From NCBI GenBank assembly GCA_937912025.1, contig CALDOZ010000009.1, positions 1-64,000 of the forward strand: 64,000 bases of DNA, read 5' to 3'. Positions 27,336 to 35,933 of the stretch are shown in pieces. The translations under genes and the position numbers were made by a program. How positions within the stretch are numbered: the stretch's first letter is position 1; each line of letters starts with the position of its first letter. Source of the DNA: an uncultured Clostridia bacterium (lineage in GTDB: Bacteria; Bacillota; Clostridia; Christensenellales; Borkfalkiaceae). The notes beneath the pieces were generated by a model that saw only the letters and a list, made by a program, of their open reading frames with translations, was not told the DNA's origin and did not search any database.

Positions 27336-28109
27336 CTACATTTTGTTTTTAAACTCAGTAAATCGCATTGTGGGAACTTGTCCGTCAATATTTTTAATTC
27401 TACTAAGTGGAATTTGCAAACGGTTAACTATATCTAAAGCAAAATCAACCTTACCTACGTTACTTGGAGAGTGCGCGTCGCTATTTATAACGAAGTTTAC
27501 GCCAGTATTAATAACTTTTACCCAATCTTCGTCAGATAAGTGCGTTTTGCGTGAGTTAATTTCAAAAAGAGTACCGTAATCACGGCAACACTTAGCAACT
27601 TCTTCAGCGTTTGCAAACACGAGATAACCGGGGTGAGTTAAAATATCTATAGGATTGTTTTTTATTGCGTTGATATAAACTTCCGTCGTTCTTTTTACAA
27701 GCGAAGGCGACGGATTAGCCTTGAATAATCTCGTAAAATAATTTGCGCCAAGTAACGTAAACCACTCGCCTAACGTATCGTACAAAATAAAGCGGTGAAT
27801 ACCTGCTAAAAACACGTCTAATTTATCGTAATCGCTAACTTTAACGTCAGTTTTTCCGCTTACTCCAAGCAAGTTTGACTCCACGCCTAAAAGCACCTTT
27901 ACCCCCGTTTTATTGGTGGCTTCGGCGCATTCAGTACGCATTTTATTAAGTTTTCTTCTTCGCATACCGTACGCCGGGTGAGAAAAGCCGTGGTCGGTTA
28001 TAGCAACCGAGTTAAGACCTACTTGTTTTGCGCTTACGGCGTTATCTAAAATACTGCCTTTGCCGTGACTATAAGTTGTATGCGTGTGGTAATCTGACGT
28101 AATTTTCAT
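27336..28109 (-). CDS. PHP-domain phosphoesterase
   Basis: Metal-dependent phosphoesterase of the PHP superfamily. Metal ligands are recognisable: DYHTHTTYSHG near the start, ITDHGF, GVESNLLG, ILTHPGYL and VINSDAHSP. 257 residues fits YcdX/histidinol-phosphatase-like proteins. I take ATG 28109 (MKITSDYHTH), 2 bases after the murB stop; a TTG upstream is unlikely. Substrate unknown; often found between murB and whiA in Clostridia. Confidence 0.88.
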   Translation of the reverse strand: MKITSDYHTHTTYSHGKGSILDNAVSAKQVGLNSVAITDHGFSHPAYGMRRRKLNKMRTECAEATNKTGVKVLLGVESNLLGVSGKTDVKVSDYDKLDVFLAGIHRFILYDTLGEWFTLLGANYFTRLFKANPSPSLVKRTTEVYINAIKNNPIDILTHPGYLVFANAEEVAKCCRDYGTLFEINSRKTHLSDEDWVKVINTGVNFVINSDAHSPSNVGKVDFALDIVNRLQIPLSRIKNIDGQVPTMRFTEFKNKM

Positions 28110-28110
28110 A

Positions 28111-28980
28111 TTAAAATTCACCAAGGTAAATAATTTCTTCGTTTAATGTAATTTGCTTTTTTTCGTAAACTTTTTGTTTGACAATTTTTATTAAATTATA
28201 TATATCGCTTGAAGTAGCGCCCTTTTCGGCAATAATGAAATTGGCGTGCTCGTTAGAAATTTTAGCGCCACCTACTTTAAAGCCCTTTAGCCCCGCTTCA
28301 TCAATAATTTTTCCTGCAAAAAACCCGTCGTTTTTAAAAACTGAACCACAACTTCTGCCTTTGGGGTTTTTGCGAAAGTTTTTATACAAGTTAAGTTTTT
28401 CTTGTATGTAATCTTCTTCTTGCGGAATGGTATTGAAACACACTTTAAGTATTGTTTCTCCGTTTTGTAAAAATACGCTTTTCCTATAAGAAAATTGACA
28501 TTCTTCTTTATTATAAGTATTATTTTCCGTTACGACGTAACAAACGTAATCGCCAATGTTTTTACCATAGCACCCTGCGTTCATTGCAACCGCTCCGCCC
28601 ACCGTTGCAGGTATTCCAACGGCAAACTCAAGCCCCGAAAAACAATTATTAGCCATATCGTCGATTACGGTTTTAATTTTTGCTCCGCATTCAGCGATAT
28701 ATAAACTGCCTTTAATATCCGTTTTATTAACTGCTTTGGTTGAAATAATAATTCCGTCGTAACCGCTATCAGATACGAGTAAATTGCTACCACCACCAAC
28801 AATAAAATAATTATACTTTCCTTTTACTAAATTTACTACCCTTTTTAACTCTTCTAAGTTTGACGGAAATATAGCAAGTTTAGCATTACCACCCGTTCCG
28901 TACTTGTTTAAATTGCTTAACGGATAATCAAACTGGTAACTAATATTGCTAATATTTTTAACTAAGCCTATATAAGACAC
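28111..28980 (-). CDS. murB: UDP-N-acetylmuramate dehydrogenase
   Basis: FAD enzyme that reduces UDP-GlcNAc-enolpyruvate to UDP-MurNAc in peptidoglycan synthesis. FAD-binding FIVGGGSNLLVSDSGYDG, GIPATVGGAVAMNAGCYGK and the active-site SCGSVFKN are intact; 289 residues and no type I insertion make it a type II MurB. GTG start supported by GGAGG eight bases upstream. First gene of the murB-PHP-whiA-cca-uvrC-hprK run of close or overlapping genes. Confidence 0.97.
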   Translation of the reverse strand: MSYIGLVKNISNISYQFDYPLSNLNKYGTGGNAKLAIFPSNLEELKRVVNLVKGKYNYFIVGGGSNLLVSDSGYDGIIISTKAVNKTDIKGSLYIAECGAKIKTVIDDMANNCFSGLEFAVGIPATVGGAVAMNAGCYGKNIGDYVCYVVTENNTYNKEECQFSYRKSVFLQNGETILKVCFNTIPQEEDYIQEKLNLYKNFRKNPKGRSCGSVFKNDGFFAGKIIDEAGLKGFKVGGAKISNEHANFIIAEKGATSSDIYNLIKIVKQKVYEKKQITLNEEIIYLGEF

Positions 28981-29017
28981 TGTCTCTACCTCCTATTTTA
29001 CATCATTACGGCATATT

Positions 29018-29986
29018 TTACAACTGTTTAAGTGATTTTATAAGTTCATTAGTGTTTTTATTAATTAAAGATTGCTCTCCTTGTAGTTTTATGTTTTGTA
29101 AATCTAACTGACTTGTTAAACAAAACGTAGTATATTCGTGCTTTATTCCTTCTGCTACTTTATAATATTCGTTATCGCTATATAGCCCGCTAAAAATTGG
29201 CGAGAACATATTTATATTAGTTAGTTGTTTTTGAATTTCTTCACTTAATAAGTAATCTATAAAATTTTTACAATGCCCCACTTTATAATTATCTAAAGAA
29301 GTAACCGAAACGTACTGAAAAAGGTCGTTATACTTTTTTAGCGGTTGACAAGAAAATTCCACTCCGCGCTTTATTAGTTTTACAACGTCGCGCTGAGTTG
29401 TTATAAGTTCGGCGTTTTTACTTGTCAAAAAAGTTTGATAGGCAACGTCGCTACTTAAAACTTCAAACTCACTTAAATTTAAACCTTCTAAACTTACCGC
29501 TACGGTAGAAAAATTATGAGCGTTACTGCTAATTATAACTTTACCGCCATCGCCTCGTTTTAAGTGAAAATAATTACCCTTACACCAACTAACCGCGTAC
29601 CTTTGTTTACCACCGACACCGCCGTCTCTAACACTATAATTATTAATAATTTTTACTTGGTCTAAAATTTCTATTCCACAAGCGCCGTAAGAAATTACGT
29701 CGGGGAATACTCCTTTATTTATAAGTTCTTTTGCACTATCTACCGTATGAGAAGTTACTAAAAATAATATATTACTATGCTTTTTAGTGTAATTGTTTGC
29801 TATATTTTTTAAAAAATTACTTCTACTACCGCTACCGCCTTCAAAGCAATCGATATTCCAAATTTTAATAATTACGCGGTTTTCTTTTACGTTAGTAACG
29901 TTAGCGTTTGGAATAAAAAACACTAATGAAAGTACCGTTACGAGTATACAAATTATATAAAACGTTATAGTAGAAATCTTTTTCAT
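29018..29986 (-). CDS. Extracellular solute-binding-like protein, membrane anchored
   Basis: 322 residues. An N-terminal hydrophobic segment (about 7-27) has no lipobox Cys, so it is either a signal peptide or a membrane anchor. The rest resembles type 1 ABC solute-binding proteins: IKIWNIDCFEGGSGSRSNF, NNYTKKHSNI, GVFPDVISYG and a C-terminal FIDYLLSEEIQKQLTNINMF. No ABC permease is nearby, so it may be a sensor or an orphan. No SD; a TATTAT hexamer ends five bases before the ATG. Insulated from the cps genes by two terminators. Confidence 0.7.
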   Translation of the reverse strand: MKKISTITFYIICILVTVLSLVFFIPNANVTNVKENRVIIKIWNIDCFEGGSGSRSNFLKNIANNYTKKHSNILFLVTSHTVDSAKELINKGVFPDVISYGACGIEILDQVKIINNYSVRDGGVGGKQRYAVSWCKGNYFHLKRGDGGKVIISSNAHNFSTVAVSLEGLNLSEFEVLSSDVAYQTFLTSKNAELITTQRDVVKLIKRGVEFSCQPLKKYNDLFQYVSVTSLDNYKVGHCKNFIDYLLSEEIQKQLTNINMFSPIFSGLYSDNEYYKVAEGIKHEYTTFCLTSQLDLQNIKLQGEQSLINKNTNELIKSLKQL

Positions 29987-30019
29987 ACCGTATAATATGC
30001 TACTTTACTTTTAGTTATG

Positions 30020-30068
30020 AAAAAAAGGCTATTAAGTTTAAAAACGTTTTGCCTTAAACTTAATAACC
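30020..30068 (-). terminator. Second of two tandem terminators after the cpsCDB genes
   Basis: A 15-base stem (30027-30041 with 30054-30068, one G-U pair) followed in the minus sense by seven Ts (30020-30026). Confidence 0.85.
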
Positions 30069-30070
30069 TA

Positions 30071-30107
30071 ATTAAAAAATATTGCGCTTAACTTAAACGC
30101 AATATTT
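30071..30107 (-). terminator. First of two tandem terminators after the cpsCDB genes
   Basis: Stem AAATATTGCG (30077-30086) with CGCAATATTT (30098-30107), with a T tract downstream in the minus sense. It begins at the cpsB stop codon. Confidence 0.85.
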
Positions 30108-30805
30108 TAACCGTTTATGAGATATTTTTTTGCATTGTTTTCAAATAAATCGTCCGCAACACTTTTTGAAAACTTTTTACTAATAAACTCGTACGCCTTA
30201 TCTATAACGACTTCCCTATCTTCGTGAACGTCGCTTGAAATAAAGTCAACAAGATTATTTTTAAGCAGTTTAATAACCTTTTTGCGATAAGGTTTACATA
30301 GTTTACCTACAATACTTGAAGCGTTTACTTGAATGAGCGCACCGCTCTGTTTAATTTCGTAAAAATCGCTTTCGTCGTTTAAATATTCGTATCTTTCGAC
30401 GTGAGCAACGATTGGTAAATAACCTAAACTTTTAATGTTGTAAACGTAATCTGCTATATCTGTAGGCGCAGTATAGTTAAACTCTAAAAGCACCGCTTTA
30501 GTGTTGTTAATAGTTAATACTTTGCCACTTTTTAAAAGGTCGTAAATTTTACCGTCACAAAAAACTTCTTCGCCAAGATACGTTTTCACGTCTTCAAAAT
30601 TACGCTCAACTTCTTTAGTAAACTCGCTATAAGTTTTAAGTAGAGTTTGAACGTCAGGCTCGTACTCGTCTTTTCTATAATGAGGGGTAAAAATAAACTC
30701 TCGCACACCCTTTAAATAACACACCTTCATTATTTCAATAGAGTTATTTACGCTCTGACTACCGTCGTCAACAAACGGCAATATATGAGTGTGTATATCT
30801 ATCAT
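30107..30805 (-). CDS. CpsB/YwqE-type PHP tyrosine-protein phosphatase
   Basis: Manganese-dependent phosphatase of the PHP family that dephosphorylates bacterial tyrosine kinases. The N-terminus MIDIHTHILPFVDDGSQS, then FTPHYR, AHVERY and SSDVHED are the metal-binding motifs of CpsB/YwqE. 232 residues, slightly short. The start overlaps the kinase stop, so it is co-translated with its substrate, the CpsD-like kinase. Confidence 0.92.
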   Translation of the reverse strand: MIDIHTHILPFVDDGSQSVNNSIEIMKVCYLKGVREFIFTPHYRKDEYEPDVQTLLKTYSEFTKEVERNFEDVKTYLGEEVFCDGKIYDLLKSGKVLTINNTKAVLLEFNYTAPTDIADYVYNIKSLGYLPIVAHVERYEYLNDESDFYEIKQSGALIQVNASSIVGKLCKPYRKKVIKLLKNNLVDFISSDVHEDREVVIDKAYEFISKKFSKSVADDLFENNAKKYLING

Positions 30806-31524
30806 TATTTCTCCGTATAATACCCGTCGTAATAACCGTAACGGTCTTTATGAATTTTAGAATTACCGTCAGCCGTAAGTACCGTACCGAAAATTTTAAC
30901 AGATTCGCGCTTTAATAACGATAACGCTTCTTTTACTTGCGAACGGCGAACTTTACCGTGTGACACAACGTAAATTACGCTATCGGCAATTTTAGAAATG
31001 TGAATATAGTCTGAAACTTGTAAAACAGGTGGACAGTCGAGAATAACTATATCGTAATTGCCCTTAAGTTCTTCAATAAGCGTTTTAAACTTTTCCGCCA
31101 TAAAGATAACCGACGTATTATGCGCAAGTTTACCACGGTTAACAACGTCAACGCCGTAATCTGTAGTTTTAACGAGATTTTCTTTACCGCATTCGTCAAG
31201 CATGTACTCAACTATACCGTTCAAGTTTGTTATTTTAAATACTTTATGAACCATTGGTCTTCTAAAATCAAGGTCAACTAAAAGTACTTTCTTGCCACTT
31301 TTTACAAGAGATACGGCAAGGTTAGAAGCAACGGTAGACTTTCCTTCGCCAGATATTGCCGACTCTATTTGGAAAACTTTGTTTTTGCCGTTATCTGAAT
31401 AATAAATTACGTTATCGCGAAGACGCGTATAACATTCGTTTACGCTACCCGGCGTATCTGAAACGACTATTTCAGGGACGTTAGTATTATGTTTGCGTTT
31501 TCTTTTAAAAAGGTTCTTTAACAT
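30805..31524 (-). CDS. CpsD/YwqD-type tyrosine-protein kinase (BY-kinase)
   Basis: Cytoplasmic ATPase half of a Gram-positive BY-kinase. Walker A ISGEGKSTVASNLA, Walker A' VLLVDLDFRRP and Walker B VILDCPP are present. The C-terminal tyrosine cluster (DRYGYYDGYYTEK, five Tyr) is the autophosphorylation tail. 239 residues. It depends on the adjacent CpsC-like membrane protein for activation and on CpsB for dephosphorylation. Confidence 0.93.
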   Translation of the reverse strand: MLKNLFKRKRKHNTNVPEIVVSDTPGSVNECYTRLRDNVIYYSDNGKNKVFQIESAISGEGKSTVASNLAVSLVKSGKKVLLVDLDFRRPMVHKVFKITNLNGIVEYMLDECGKENLVKTTDYGVDVVNRGKLAHNTSVIFMAEKFKTLIEELKGNYDIVILDCPPVLQVSDYIHISKIADSVIYVVSHGKVRRSQVKEALSLLKRESVKIFGTVLTADGNSKIHKDRYGYYDGYYTEK

Positions 31525-31539
31525 ATTTCTTCCTCCCCG

Positions 31540-32310
31540 TTAATTTGTTTGTTTAGTGCTTTTGGCGTTTTTGCCTTTTACAGGTTCGGAATGAACAAGC
31601 GGAATAAACGCAATAACCGAAGTACCGGTAAGTAATTCAACGTCTTCTTTTTCGCCAACGGTATCGTCTTTAAGGAATTTGAAAAGTAAAATTACAAACG
31701 AAATTACAATGCCTATAAGTAAACCGATAGCAAGAGTTTTTACCGTGCCTTTACTCGTTTTAACGGTATTTACGTCCGCCCAAGAAATAGGTTCAAGACG
31801 ACCTGCGTATACGCTTACGTTGTTAGCGTCGATTTTATCTTTTGCAAATTCGATATAACCGTTAAGCGTATCAACTACTCGTTGTTTCATTATCTCAGAA
31901 TCCGTTCCTTTATCTGAAACGGTGTAAGTTACGGTAAATAAAACGTCTAGTTCGTCATCAATAGTGTAACTAATATTAGAACCTACGATTTTATTTTCTT
32001 TTTCCGTTGATTGAGCGTTATTGTACTCCGTTAAGTACGCCGACGAACTCATAAGCACTTTGTAGCCTTTAGCAAGGTAACGGGTAAACGAATAAACTGA
32101 AGATTCTGCCAACTCGTCTTCTTCACCGCTATCTTTAAGGCAAACTTCAAGCATTACCGACGCCGTATAATCAGTTTTTTGAAATAAGAAAGCGTACGCG
32201 CCACTTACTGCTAACGATAAAATCATAACTATGGTTATCAAAAGCCAGTTGAGTTTAATTAAGTTACCTATATCTTTAAACGATACGGTTTTGGTTTCTT
32301 TTTCTTCCAT
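31540..32310 (-). CDS. CpsC/YwqC-type chain-length determinant and kinase activator
   Basis: Wzz-domain membrane protein with two transmembrane helices (about 22-42 and 205-225) flanking an external domain; the cytoplasmic C-tail should bind and activate the BY-kinase. 256 residues. SD AGGAG. First gene of a three-gene unit (cpsC-cpsD-cpsB) with a strong promoter at 32351-32380. No glycosyltransferase, flippase or polymerase follows, so the polysaccharide they serve, if any, is encoded elsewhere. Confidence 0.88.
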   Translation of the reverse strand: MEEKETKTVSFKDIGNLIKLNWLLITIVMILSLAVSGAYAFLFQKTDYTASVMLEVCLKDSGEEDELAESSVYSFTRYLAKGYKVLMSSSAYLTEYNNAQSTEKENKIVGSNISYTIDDELDVLFTVTYTVSDKGTDSEIMKQRVVDTLNGYIEFAKDKIDANNVSVYAGRLEPISWADVNTVKTSKGTVKTLAIGLLIGIVISFVILLFKFLKDDTVGEKEDVELLTGTSVIAFIPLVHSEPVKGKNAKSTKQTN

Positions 32311-32350
32311 ATCTGTCTCCTAACAGCGTATTTATCTTTAAGTTAAATTT

Positions 32351-32380
32351 ATTATATAACATAATAACTTGTTAAGTCAA
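32351..32380 (-). promoter_or_regulatory. Promoter of the cpsC-cpsD-cpsB unit
   Basis: TTGACT (minus sense, 32375-32380), 18-base spacer, TATAAT (32351-32356); about 35 bases of leader to the CpsC ATG. Confidence 0.85.
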
Positions 32381-32421
32381 GGCATTTACACAAATAACTT
32401 GCCTTATAGTTTGTAATAAAT

Positions 32422-33588
32422 TTAATCTAGTCCGGTTATTTTTTTTACGTTTGACGCTAATACAACGTCTTCTTTAGTAAGTTCGTTTGCAATTGATTTT
32501 ACTTGTTTTATATTTTTGTTGCGTTTAAAAATAACGGCAAAAATTCTCATAACGTACGCAACAGGGAGTAATACAGGCGCTTTTTTGAGCCAACCGTATA
32601 TGTTTGACATTGCTTTATACGGCGGAAAAATCTTTTTAAAATAAAATCTAACTTTAACGCCTTTACCCTTTTCGTCTTTACTTGACGAAACAATAGACGC
32701 TTCATTTAACGCCGTGCCGTAAGTTCCGCTTTTAAAAATAAATTCTTCTAAAATGCTATCGTCACTAGTAGCATTAATACCGTCAAACCAAACTTTAGAA
32801 ACGCTTAATACCGATTTTACAAACTTATCGCAACCGAATTCTTTTAATTTATCAAAAATTTCAATTTCGCTACCTTTGTAGTGATTGAAAATGACGTAAT
32901 AATCAAGCACCGTACGAATTCCAAAACCACCAGTCGTAAAATGTTTTAAAGCGTGCATTGTGTAGTGAAGACAAAAATCTTCAACGCTCATTTGATATTC
33001 GCTATCGTTTATTGGTGAGTTTACGTCAAAAAAGTTTGAAAAATACTCGTCCGCCTTTTTTCCGCCCGCCGTGTCTACGCTATTATCAAGAACGTAATGC
33101 GCTTCCACTTTTACGGGATGATTGTCGTAGGCTTTATGATGACTATCTTTATTTTTAAACTCAAACCCTAAACCCGTCAAAACTTCGTCTAATTTATCTT
33201 CGCTATTTTTATCGTAATAAAAGTCGATATCACAAGACGTGCGCATATCTTCACTTTTATACATTTTGCGAACGTAATAACCTTTAAGCGGTAGGAATTT
33301 TATAGACTTTTCACGGAAATTTTTAAATATTTCTTGAACGTAATATTGTTGAGATACTTGTTGATGCGTATTTGCTAAATAATATTTTTCAGCAACTTTT
33401 TTTACTTCGTCAGGGCAATTTTTACTACTATTAACCGCCAAATAAAACAAGTTGACTACACTATGCTTTAAAGATAGTTTAAGAGCGCTTTTATAATCGT
33501 CAACGAGTGGCTCGTCACCGCCGAAATAAGCGTATTTTATAAGCGATACGAGTTGCTTGCCCACTTTTATAAGGTCTGCGTTTTCCAT
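32422..33588 (-). CDS. Nucleotidyltransferase family protein (NTP_transf_5-like)
   Basis: 388 residues. The segment FLPLKGYYVRKMYKSEDMRT with following CDIDFYYDKN (about 105-135) is the catalytic pattern of the uncharacterised nucleotidyltransferase family PF14907, often found in capsule or surface-polysaccharide loci. The start overlaps the rarA stop (TAATG), so expression is coupled. Function unknown; the nearby cps kinase genes suggest, but do not prove, a cell-envelope role. Confidence 0.8.
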   Translation of the reverse strand: MENADLIKVGKQLVSLIKYAYFGGDEPLVDDYKSALKLSLKHSVVNLFYLAVNSSKNCPDEVKKVAEKYYLANTHQQVSQQYYVQEIFKNFREKSIKFLPLKGYYVRKMYKSEDMRTSCDIDFYYDKNSEDKLDEVLTGLGFEFKNKDSHHKAYDNHPVKVEAHYVLDNSVDTAGGKKADEYFSNFFDVNSPINDSEYQMSVEDFCLHYTMHALKHFTTGGFGIRTVLDYYVIFNHYKGSEIEIFDKLKEFGCDKFVKSVLSVSKVWFDGINATSDDSILEEFIFKSGTYGTALNEASIVSSSKDEKGKGVKVRFYFKKIFPPYKAMSNIYGWLKKAPVLLPVAYVMRIFAVIFKRNKNIKQVKSIANELTKEDVVLASNVKKITGLD

Positions 33589-34901
33589 TATTCTTTACCC
33601 TTTTCCTTGCGAATTTTTATAATTTCGCTTTCGTATCCGTGTCCTTTAGGAACGTAATACTTTCTTCCCACTAACTTGTTTGGAAGATATTGTTGCTTAA
33701 CGTATTCACCGTAAAGGTGTGGATATTTATATTCCGCGCTTTCCTTTTTGCCCTTTTCATCACGATAACTTGCGTTTATCAAGTATGACGGAATATCGTC
33801 GTCACGAATTTCTTCAACGTCTTTACCAGCGTTTTCTAAGGCTACAATTACCGAGTTAGACTTGTGCGTTTCGCAAACGTAAATTATCGCTTCCGTTAAA
33901 GGAATAAGCCCTTCGGGAACACCTAAGTTTTGTAGCGCCGTCAACGCCGACGTCGCCATAACCATAGCAAACGGGTCTGAAAGACCTACGTCTTCGGCTG
34001 AATGAACGATTAATCTTCTTGCAATTACGAGCGGATCGCACCCACCTTTAATAAGGCGTTGACTATAATATACCGCAGCGTCGCTATCACTACCGCGTAA
34101 ACTTTTACAAAACGCTGAAAGTAAATGGTAATAAGTGTTTTCGTCTACCGATAACGACTTTTTTTGTATTGACTGTTCGGCGTCTTTAAGCGTTACCCTA
34201 ACAACACCATCTTCGCTAACAGGGGTAGTTAAAACGGCAAGTTCTAAAGCGTTATACGCCGTTCTTAAATCGCCTGCCGACACGCGCGCTATGTGGTTTA
34301 TAGCATCGCTACTAACTTCGGCGTTAATATCGCCAAGCCCACGTTTTTTATCTTTTAACGCTTTAAGCATTGCGTTTTTAATAGTTTCGTCACTTAAACT
34401 TTTAAACTCGAAAACCCTACACCTTGAAATTATAGCAGGCGTCATTGACGCGTAAGGATTTTCAGTTGTAGAACCTATAAAAATTATAGTTCCGCTTTCG
34501 ATAGACGGAAGTAAACTATCTTGTTGAGTTTTGTTAAATCTGTGGCATTCGTCAAGTAATAAGTACGTCTTTTTGCCGTAAGTTAGCATATCTTGTTTAG
34601 CAGTTTCAACGGCTTTTTTTACGTCTTGAACTCCGCTTGTTACGGCGTTTAACTTAACGAAATTACCACTCGTTGAGTTTGCTATAATATTAGCAAGCGT
34701 AGTTTTTCCCGTTCCCGGTGGGCCGTAAAAAATACAACTTCCAAGCCTATCCATAACGATTGCGCGTCGAAGTAAACTACCATCGCCAGCAATTTCCGAT
34801 TGACCTAAAAACTCCCTTAAACTTTGCGGACGCATTCTATCTGCAAGCGGTGCGTTTTTATCTACTTGAGTTGTGTCTGAAACATCGTATAATTTATACA
34901 T
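33588..34901 (-). CDS. rarA: Replication-associated recombination ATPase RarA/MgsA
   Basis: AAA+ ATPase related to clamp loaders, acting at stalled forks. MRPQSLREFLGQ, Walker A FYGPPGTGKTTLANIIA, the Walker B LLLDECHRFNKTQQD and sensor 1 FIGSTTENP are intact; the C-terminal MgsA region includes GCDPLVIARRLIVHSAEDVG. 437 residues is typical. SD AAAGGAA. It diverges from ylbJ with only 30 bases between. Confidence 0.96.
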   Translation of the reverse strand: MYKLYDVSDTTQVDKNAPLADRMRPQSLREFLGQSEIAGDGSLLRRAIVMDRLGSCIFYGPPGTGKTTLANIIANSTSGNFVKLNAVTSGVQDVKKAVETAKQDMLTYGKKTYLLLDECHRFNKTQQDSLLPSIESGTIIFIGSTTENPYASMTPAIISRCRVFEFKSLSDETIKNAMLKALKDKKRGLGDINAEVSSDAINHIARVSAGDLRTAYNALELAVLTTPVSEDGVVRVTLKDAEQSIQKKSLSVDENTYYHLLSAFCKSLRGSDSDAAVYYSQRLIKGGCDPLVIARRLIVHSAEDVGLSDPFAMVMATSALTALQNLGVPEGLIPLTEAIIYVCETHKSNSVIVALENAGKDVEEIRDDDIPSYLINASYRDEKGKKESAEYKYPHLYGEYVKQQYLPNKLVGRKYYVPKGHGYESEIIKIRKEKGKE

Positions 34902-34918
34902 ATTTTTCCTTTTTAACT

Positions 34919-34926
34919 ATTATAAT
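34919..34926. promoter_or_regulatory. Shared bidirectional -10 element between rarA and ylbJ
   Basis: The eight bases ATTATAAT give TATAAT on both strands (34919-34924 minus, 34921-34926 plus). The whole intergenic space is 30 bases, so the -35 regions lie inside the opposite genes. On the plus strand the GTG of ylbJ lies five bases after the hexamer. Confidence 0.6.
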
Positions 34927-34931
34927 TTAAC

Positions 34932-35933
34932 GTGAGTGCTTTATCTATTAAAAAACCTATAAGGTTTAATATTTTAAAATTTTTAGTTACTGTATTTATC
35001 GCTTTTTTAATGGTAATTATAGTAATTTATCCCGATAGATACGTCCAAAAATGTACTGACGGCATTAAACTTTGGGCTGTTTCAGTTCTTCCGTCTTTGC
35101 TACCGTTTTTCTTTTTGACGGCTATACTTACTAAAACGGAAGTTTTAACGAAGGTTTTTACTAAAACTGACGGCGTTACCCGTCCGCTATTTAACGTTAG
35201 CGGTGTTTGTTTGTACGCTTTTGCTATAAGCGTTTTATCAGGTTACCCCGTCGGTAGTAAATGTACGCTCGACTTGTTTAACGCAAAAACGCTAAGCCAA
35301 GGCGAAGCCAAACGAACGGGAATTTTAGCGTCAACTTCAGGACCGCTATTTGTAATAGGCGCGGTAGGAACTACTATGTTTAACAACAAGTTTTACGGTT
35401 TAATACTATATCTCGTTCATATAATTTCAGCGATTTTAACGGCAATTACCTTTAAAAATTACGGTGAAAAGTCTACTGTTTTAAATAAAAATATCAACTT
35501 TAAAAAATGCGACAACGTGCTTTATGAAAGCATTTACAGTTCGGTAATTTCCGTTTTAATAGTAGGTGGATTTATTGCTGTTTTTTACGTTATTTCAAGC
35601 GCCCTTTTTGATTTTAAAGTTTTAACGTTACCATCAAATATTATAAACGCTATATTTTCTAATTTTTGTAGCGATAACGTTGGCGAAGGTTTTGTTAGCG
35701 GTATAATTGAATGTACTAAAGGTTGCTATATGCTATCTTCTTTACCAACAAGCCCAATAACGCTATCGTTATGCGCTTACTTAATATCGTTTGGCGGAAT
35801 TTCAATAATAATGCAATCTCTTGTATACCTAAATAAAGTAGGACTTAAACCGTCTATATTTTGTTTAGCAAAACTAACGCAAGCAACTTACTCGTTTATT
35901 ATTGCGCTAATAATTTTTAGTATTATTCTTTAA
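34932..35933 (+). CDS. ylbJ: Sporulation integral membrane protein YlbJ
   Basis: Polytopic membrane protein of the YlbJ/nucleoside-recognition (Gate) family, needed for spore cortex formation in Bacillus. About eight helices in 333 residues; the N-terminal part IYPDRYVQKCTDGIKLW followed by VSVLPSLLPFFF and the GYPVGSK motif are family marks. GTG start without SD, five bases after a TATAAT, so probably leaderless. Its last 11 bases overlap the 3' end of coaD on the other strand. Confidence 0.88.
   Translation: MSALSIKKPIRFNILKFLVTVFIAFLMVIIVIYPDRYVQKCTDGIKLWAVSVLPSLLPFFFLTAILTKTEVLTKVFTKTDGVTRPLFNVSGVCLYAFAISVLSGYPVGSKCTLDLFNAKTLSQGEAKRTGILASTSGPLFVIGAVGTTMFNNKFYGLILYLVHIISAILTAITFKNYGEKSTVLNKNINFKKCDNVLYESIYSSVISVLIVGGFIAVFYVISSALFDFKVLTLPSNIINAIFSNFCSDNVGEGFVSGIIECTKGCYMLSSLPTSPITLSLCAYLISFGGISIIMQSLVYLNKVGLKPSIFCLAKLTQATYSFIIALIIFSIIL

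Noticed and set aside
29987..30000. SigK-type promoter (CATA-N3-TA) before the solute-binding-like gene
   Set aside because: The needed AC-type -35 is not at the right distance; the motif overlaps an ordinary-looking -10.
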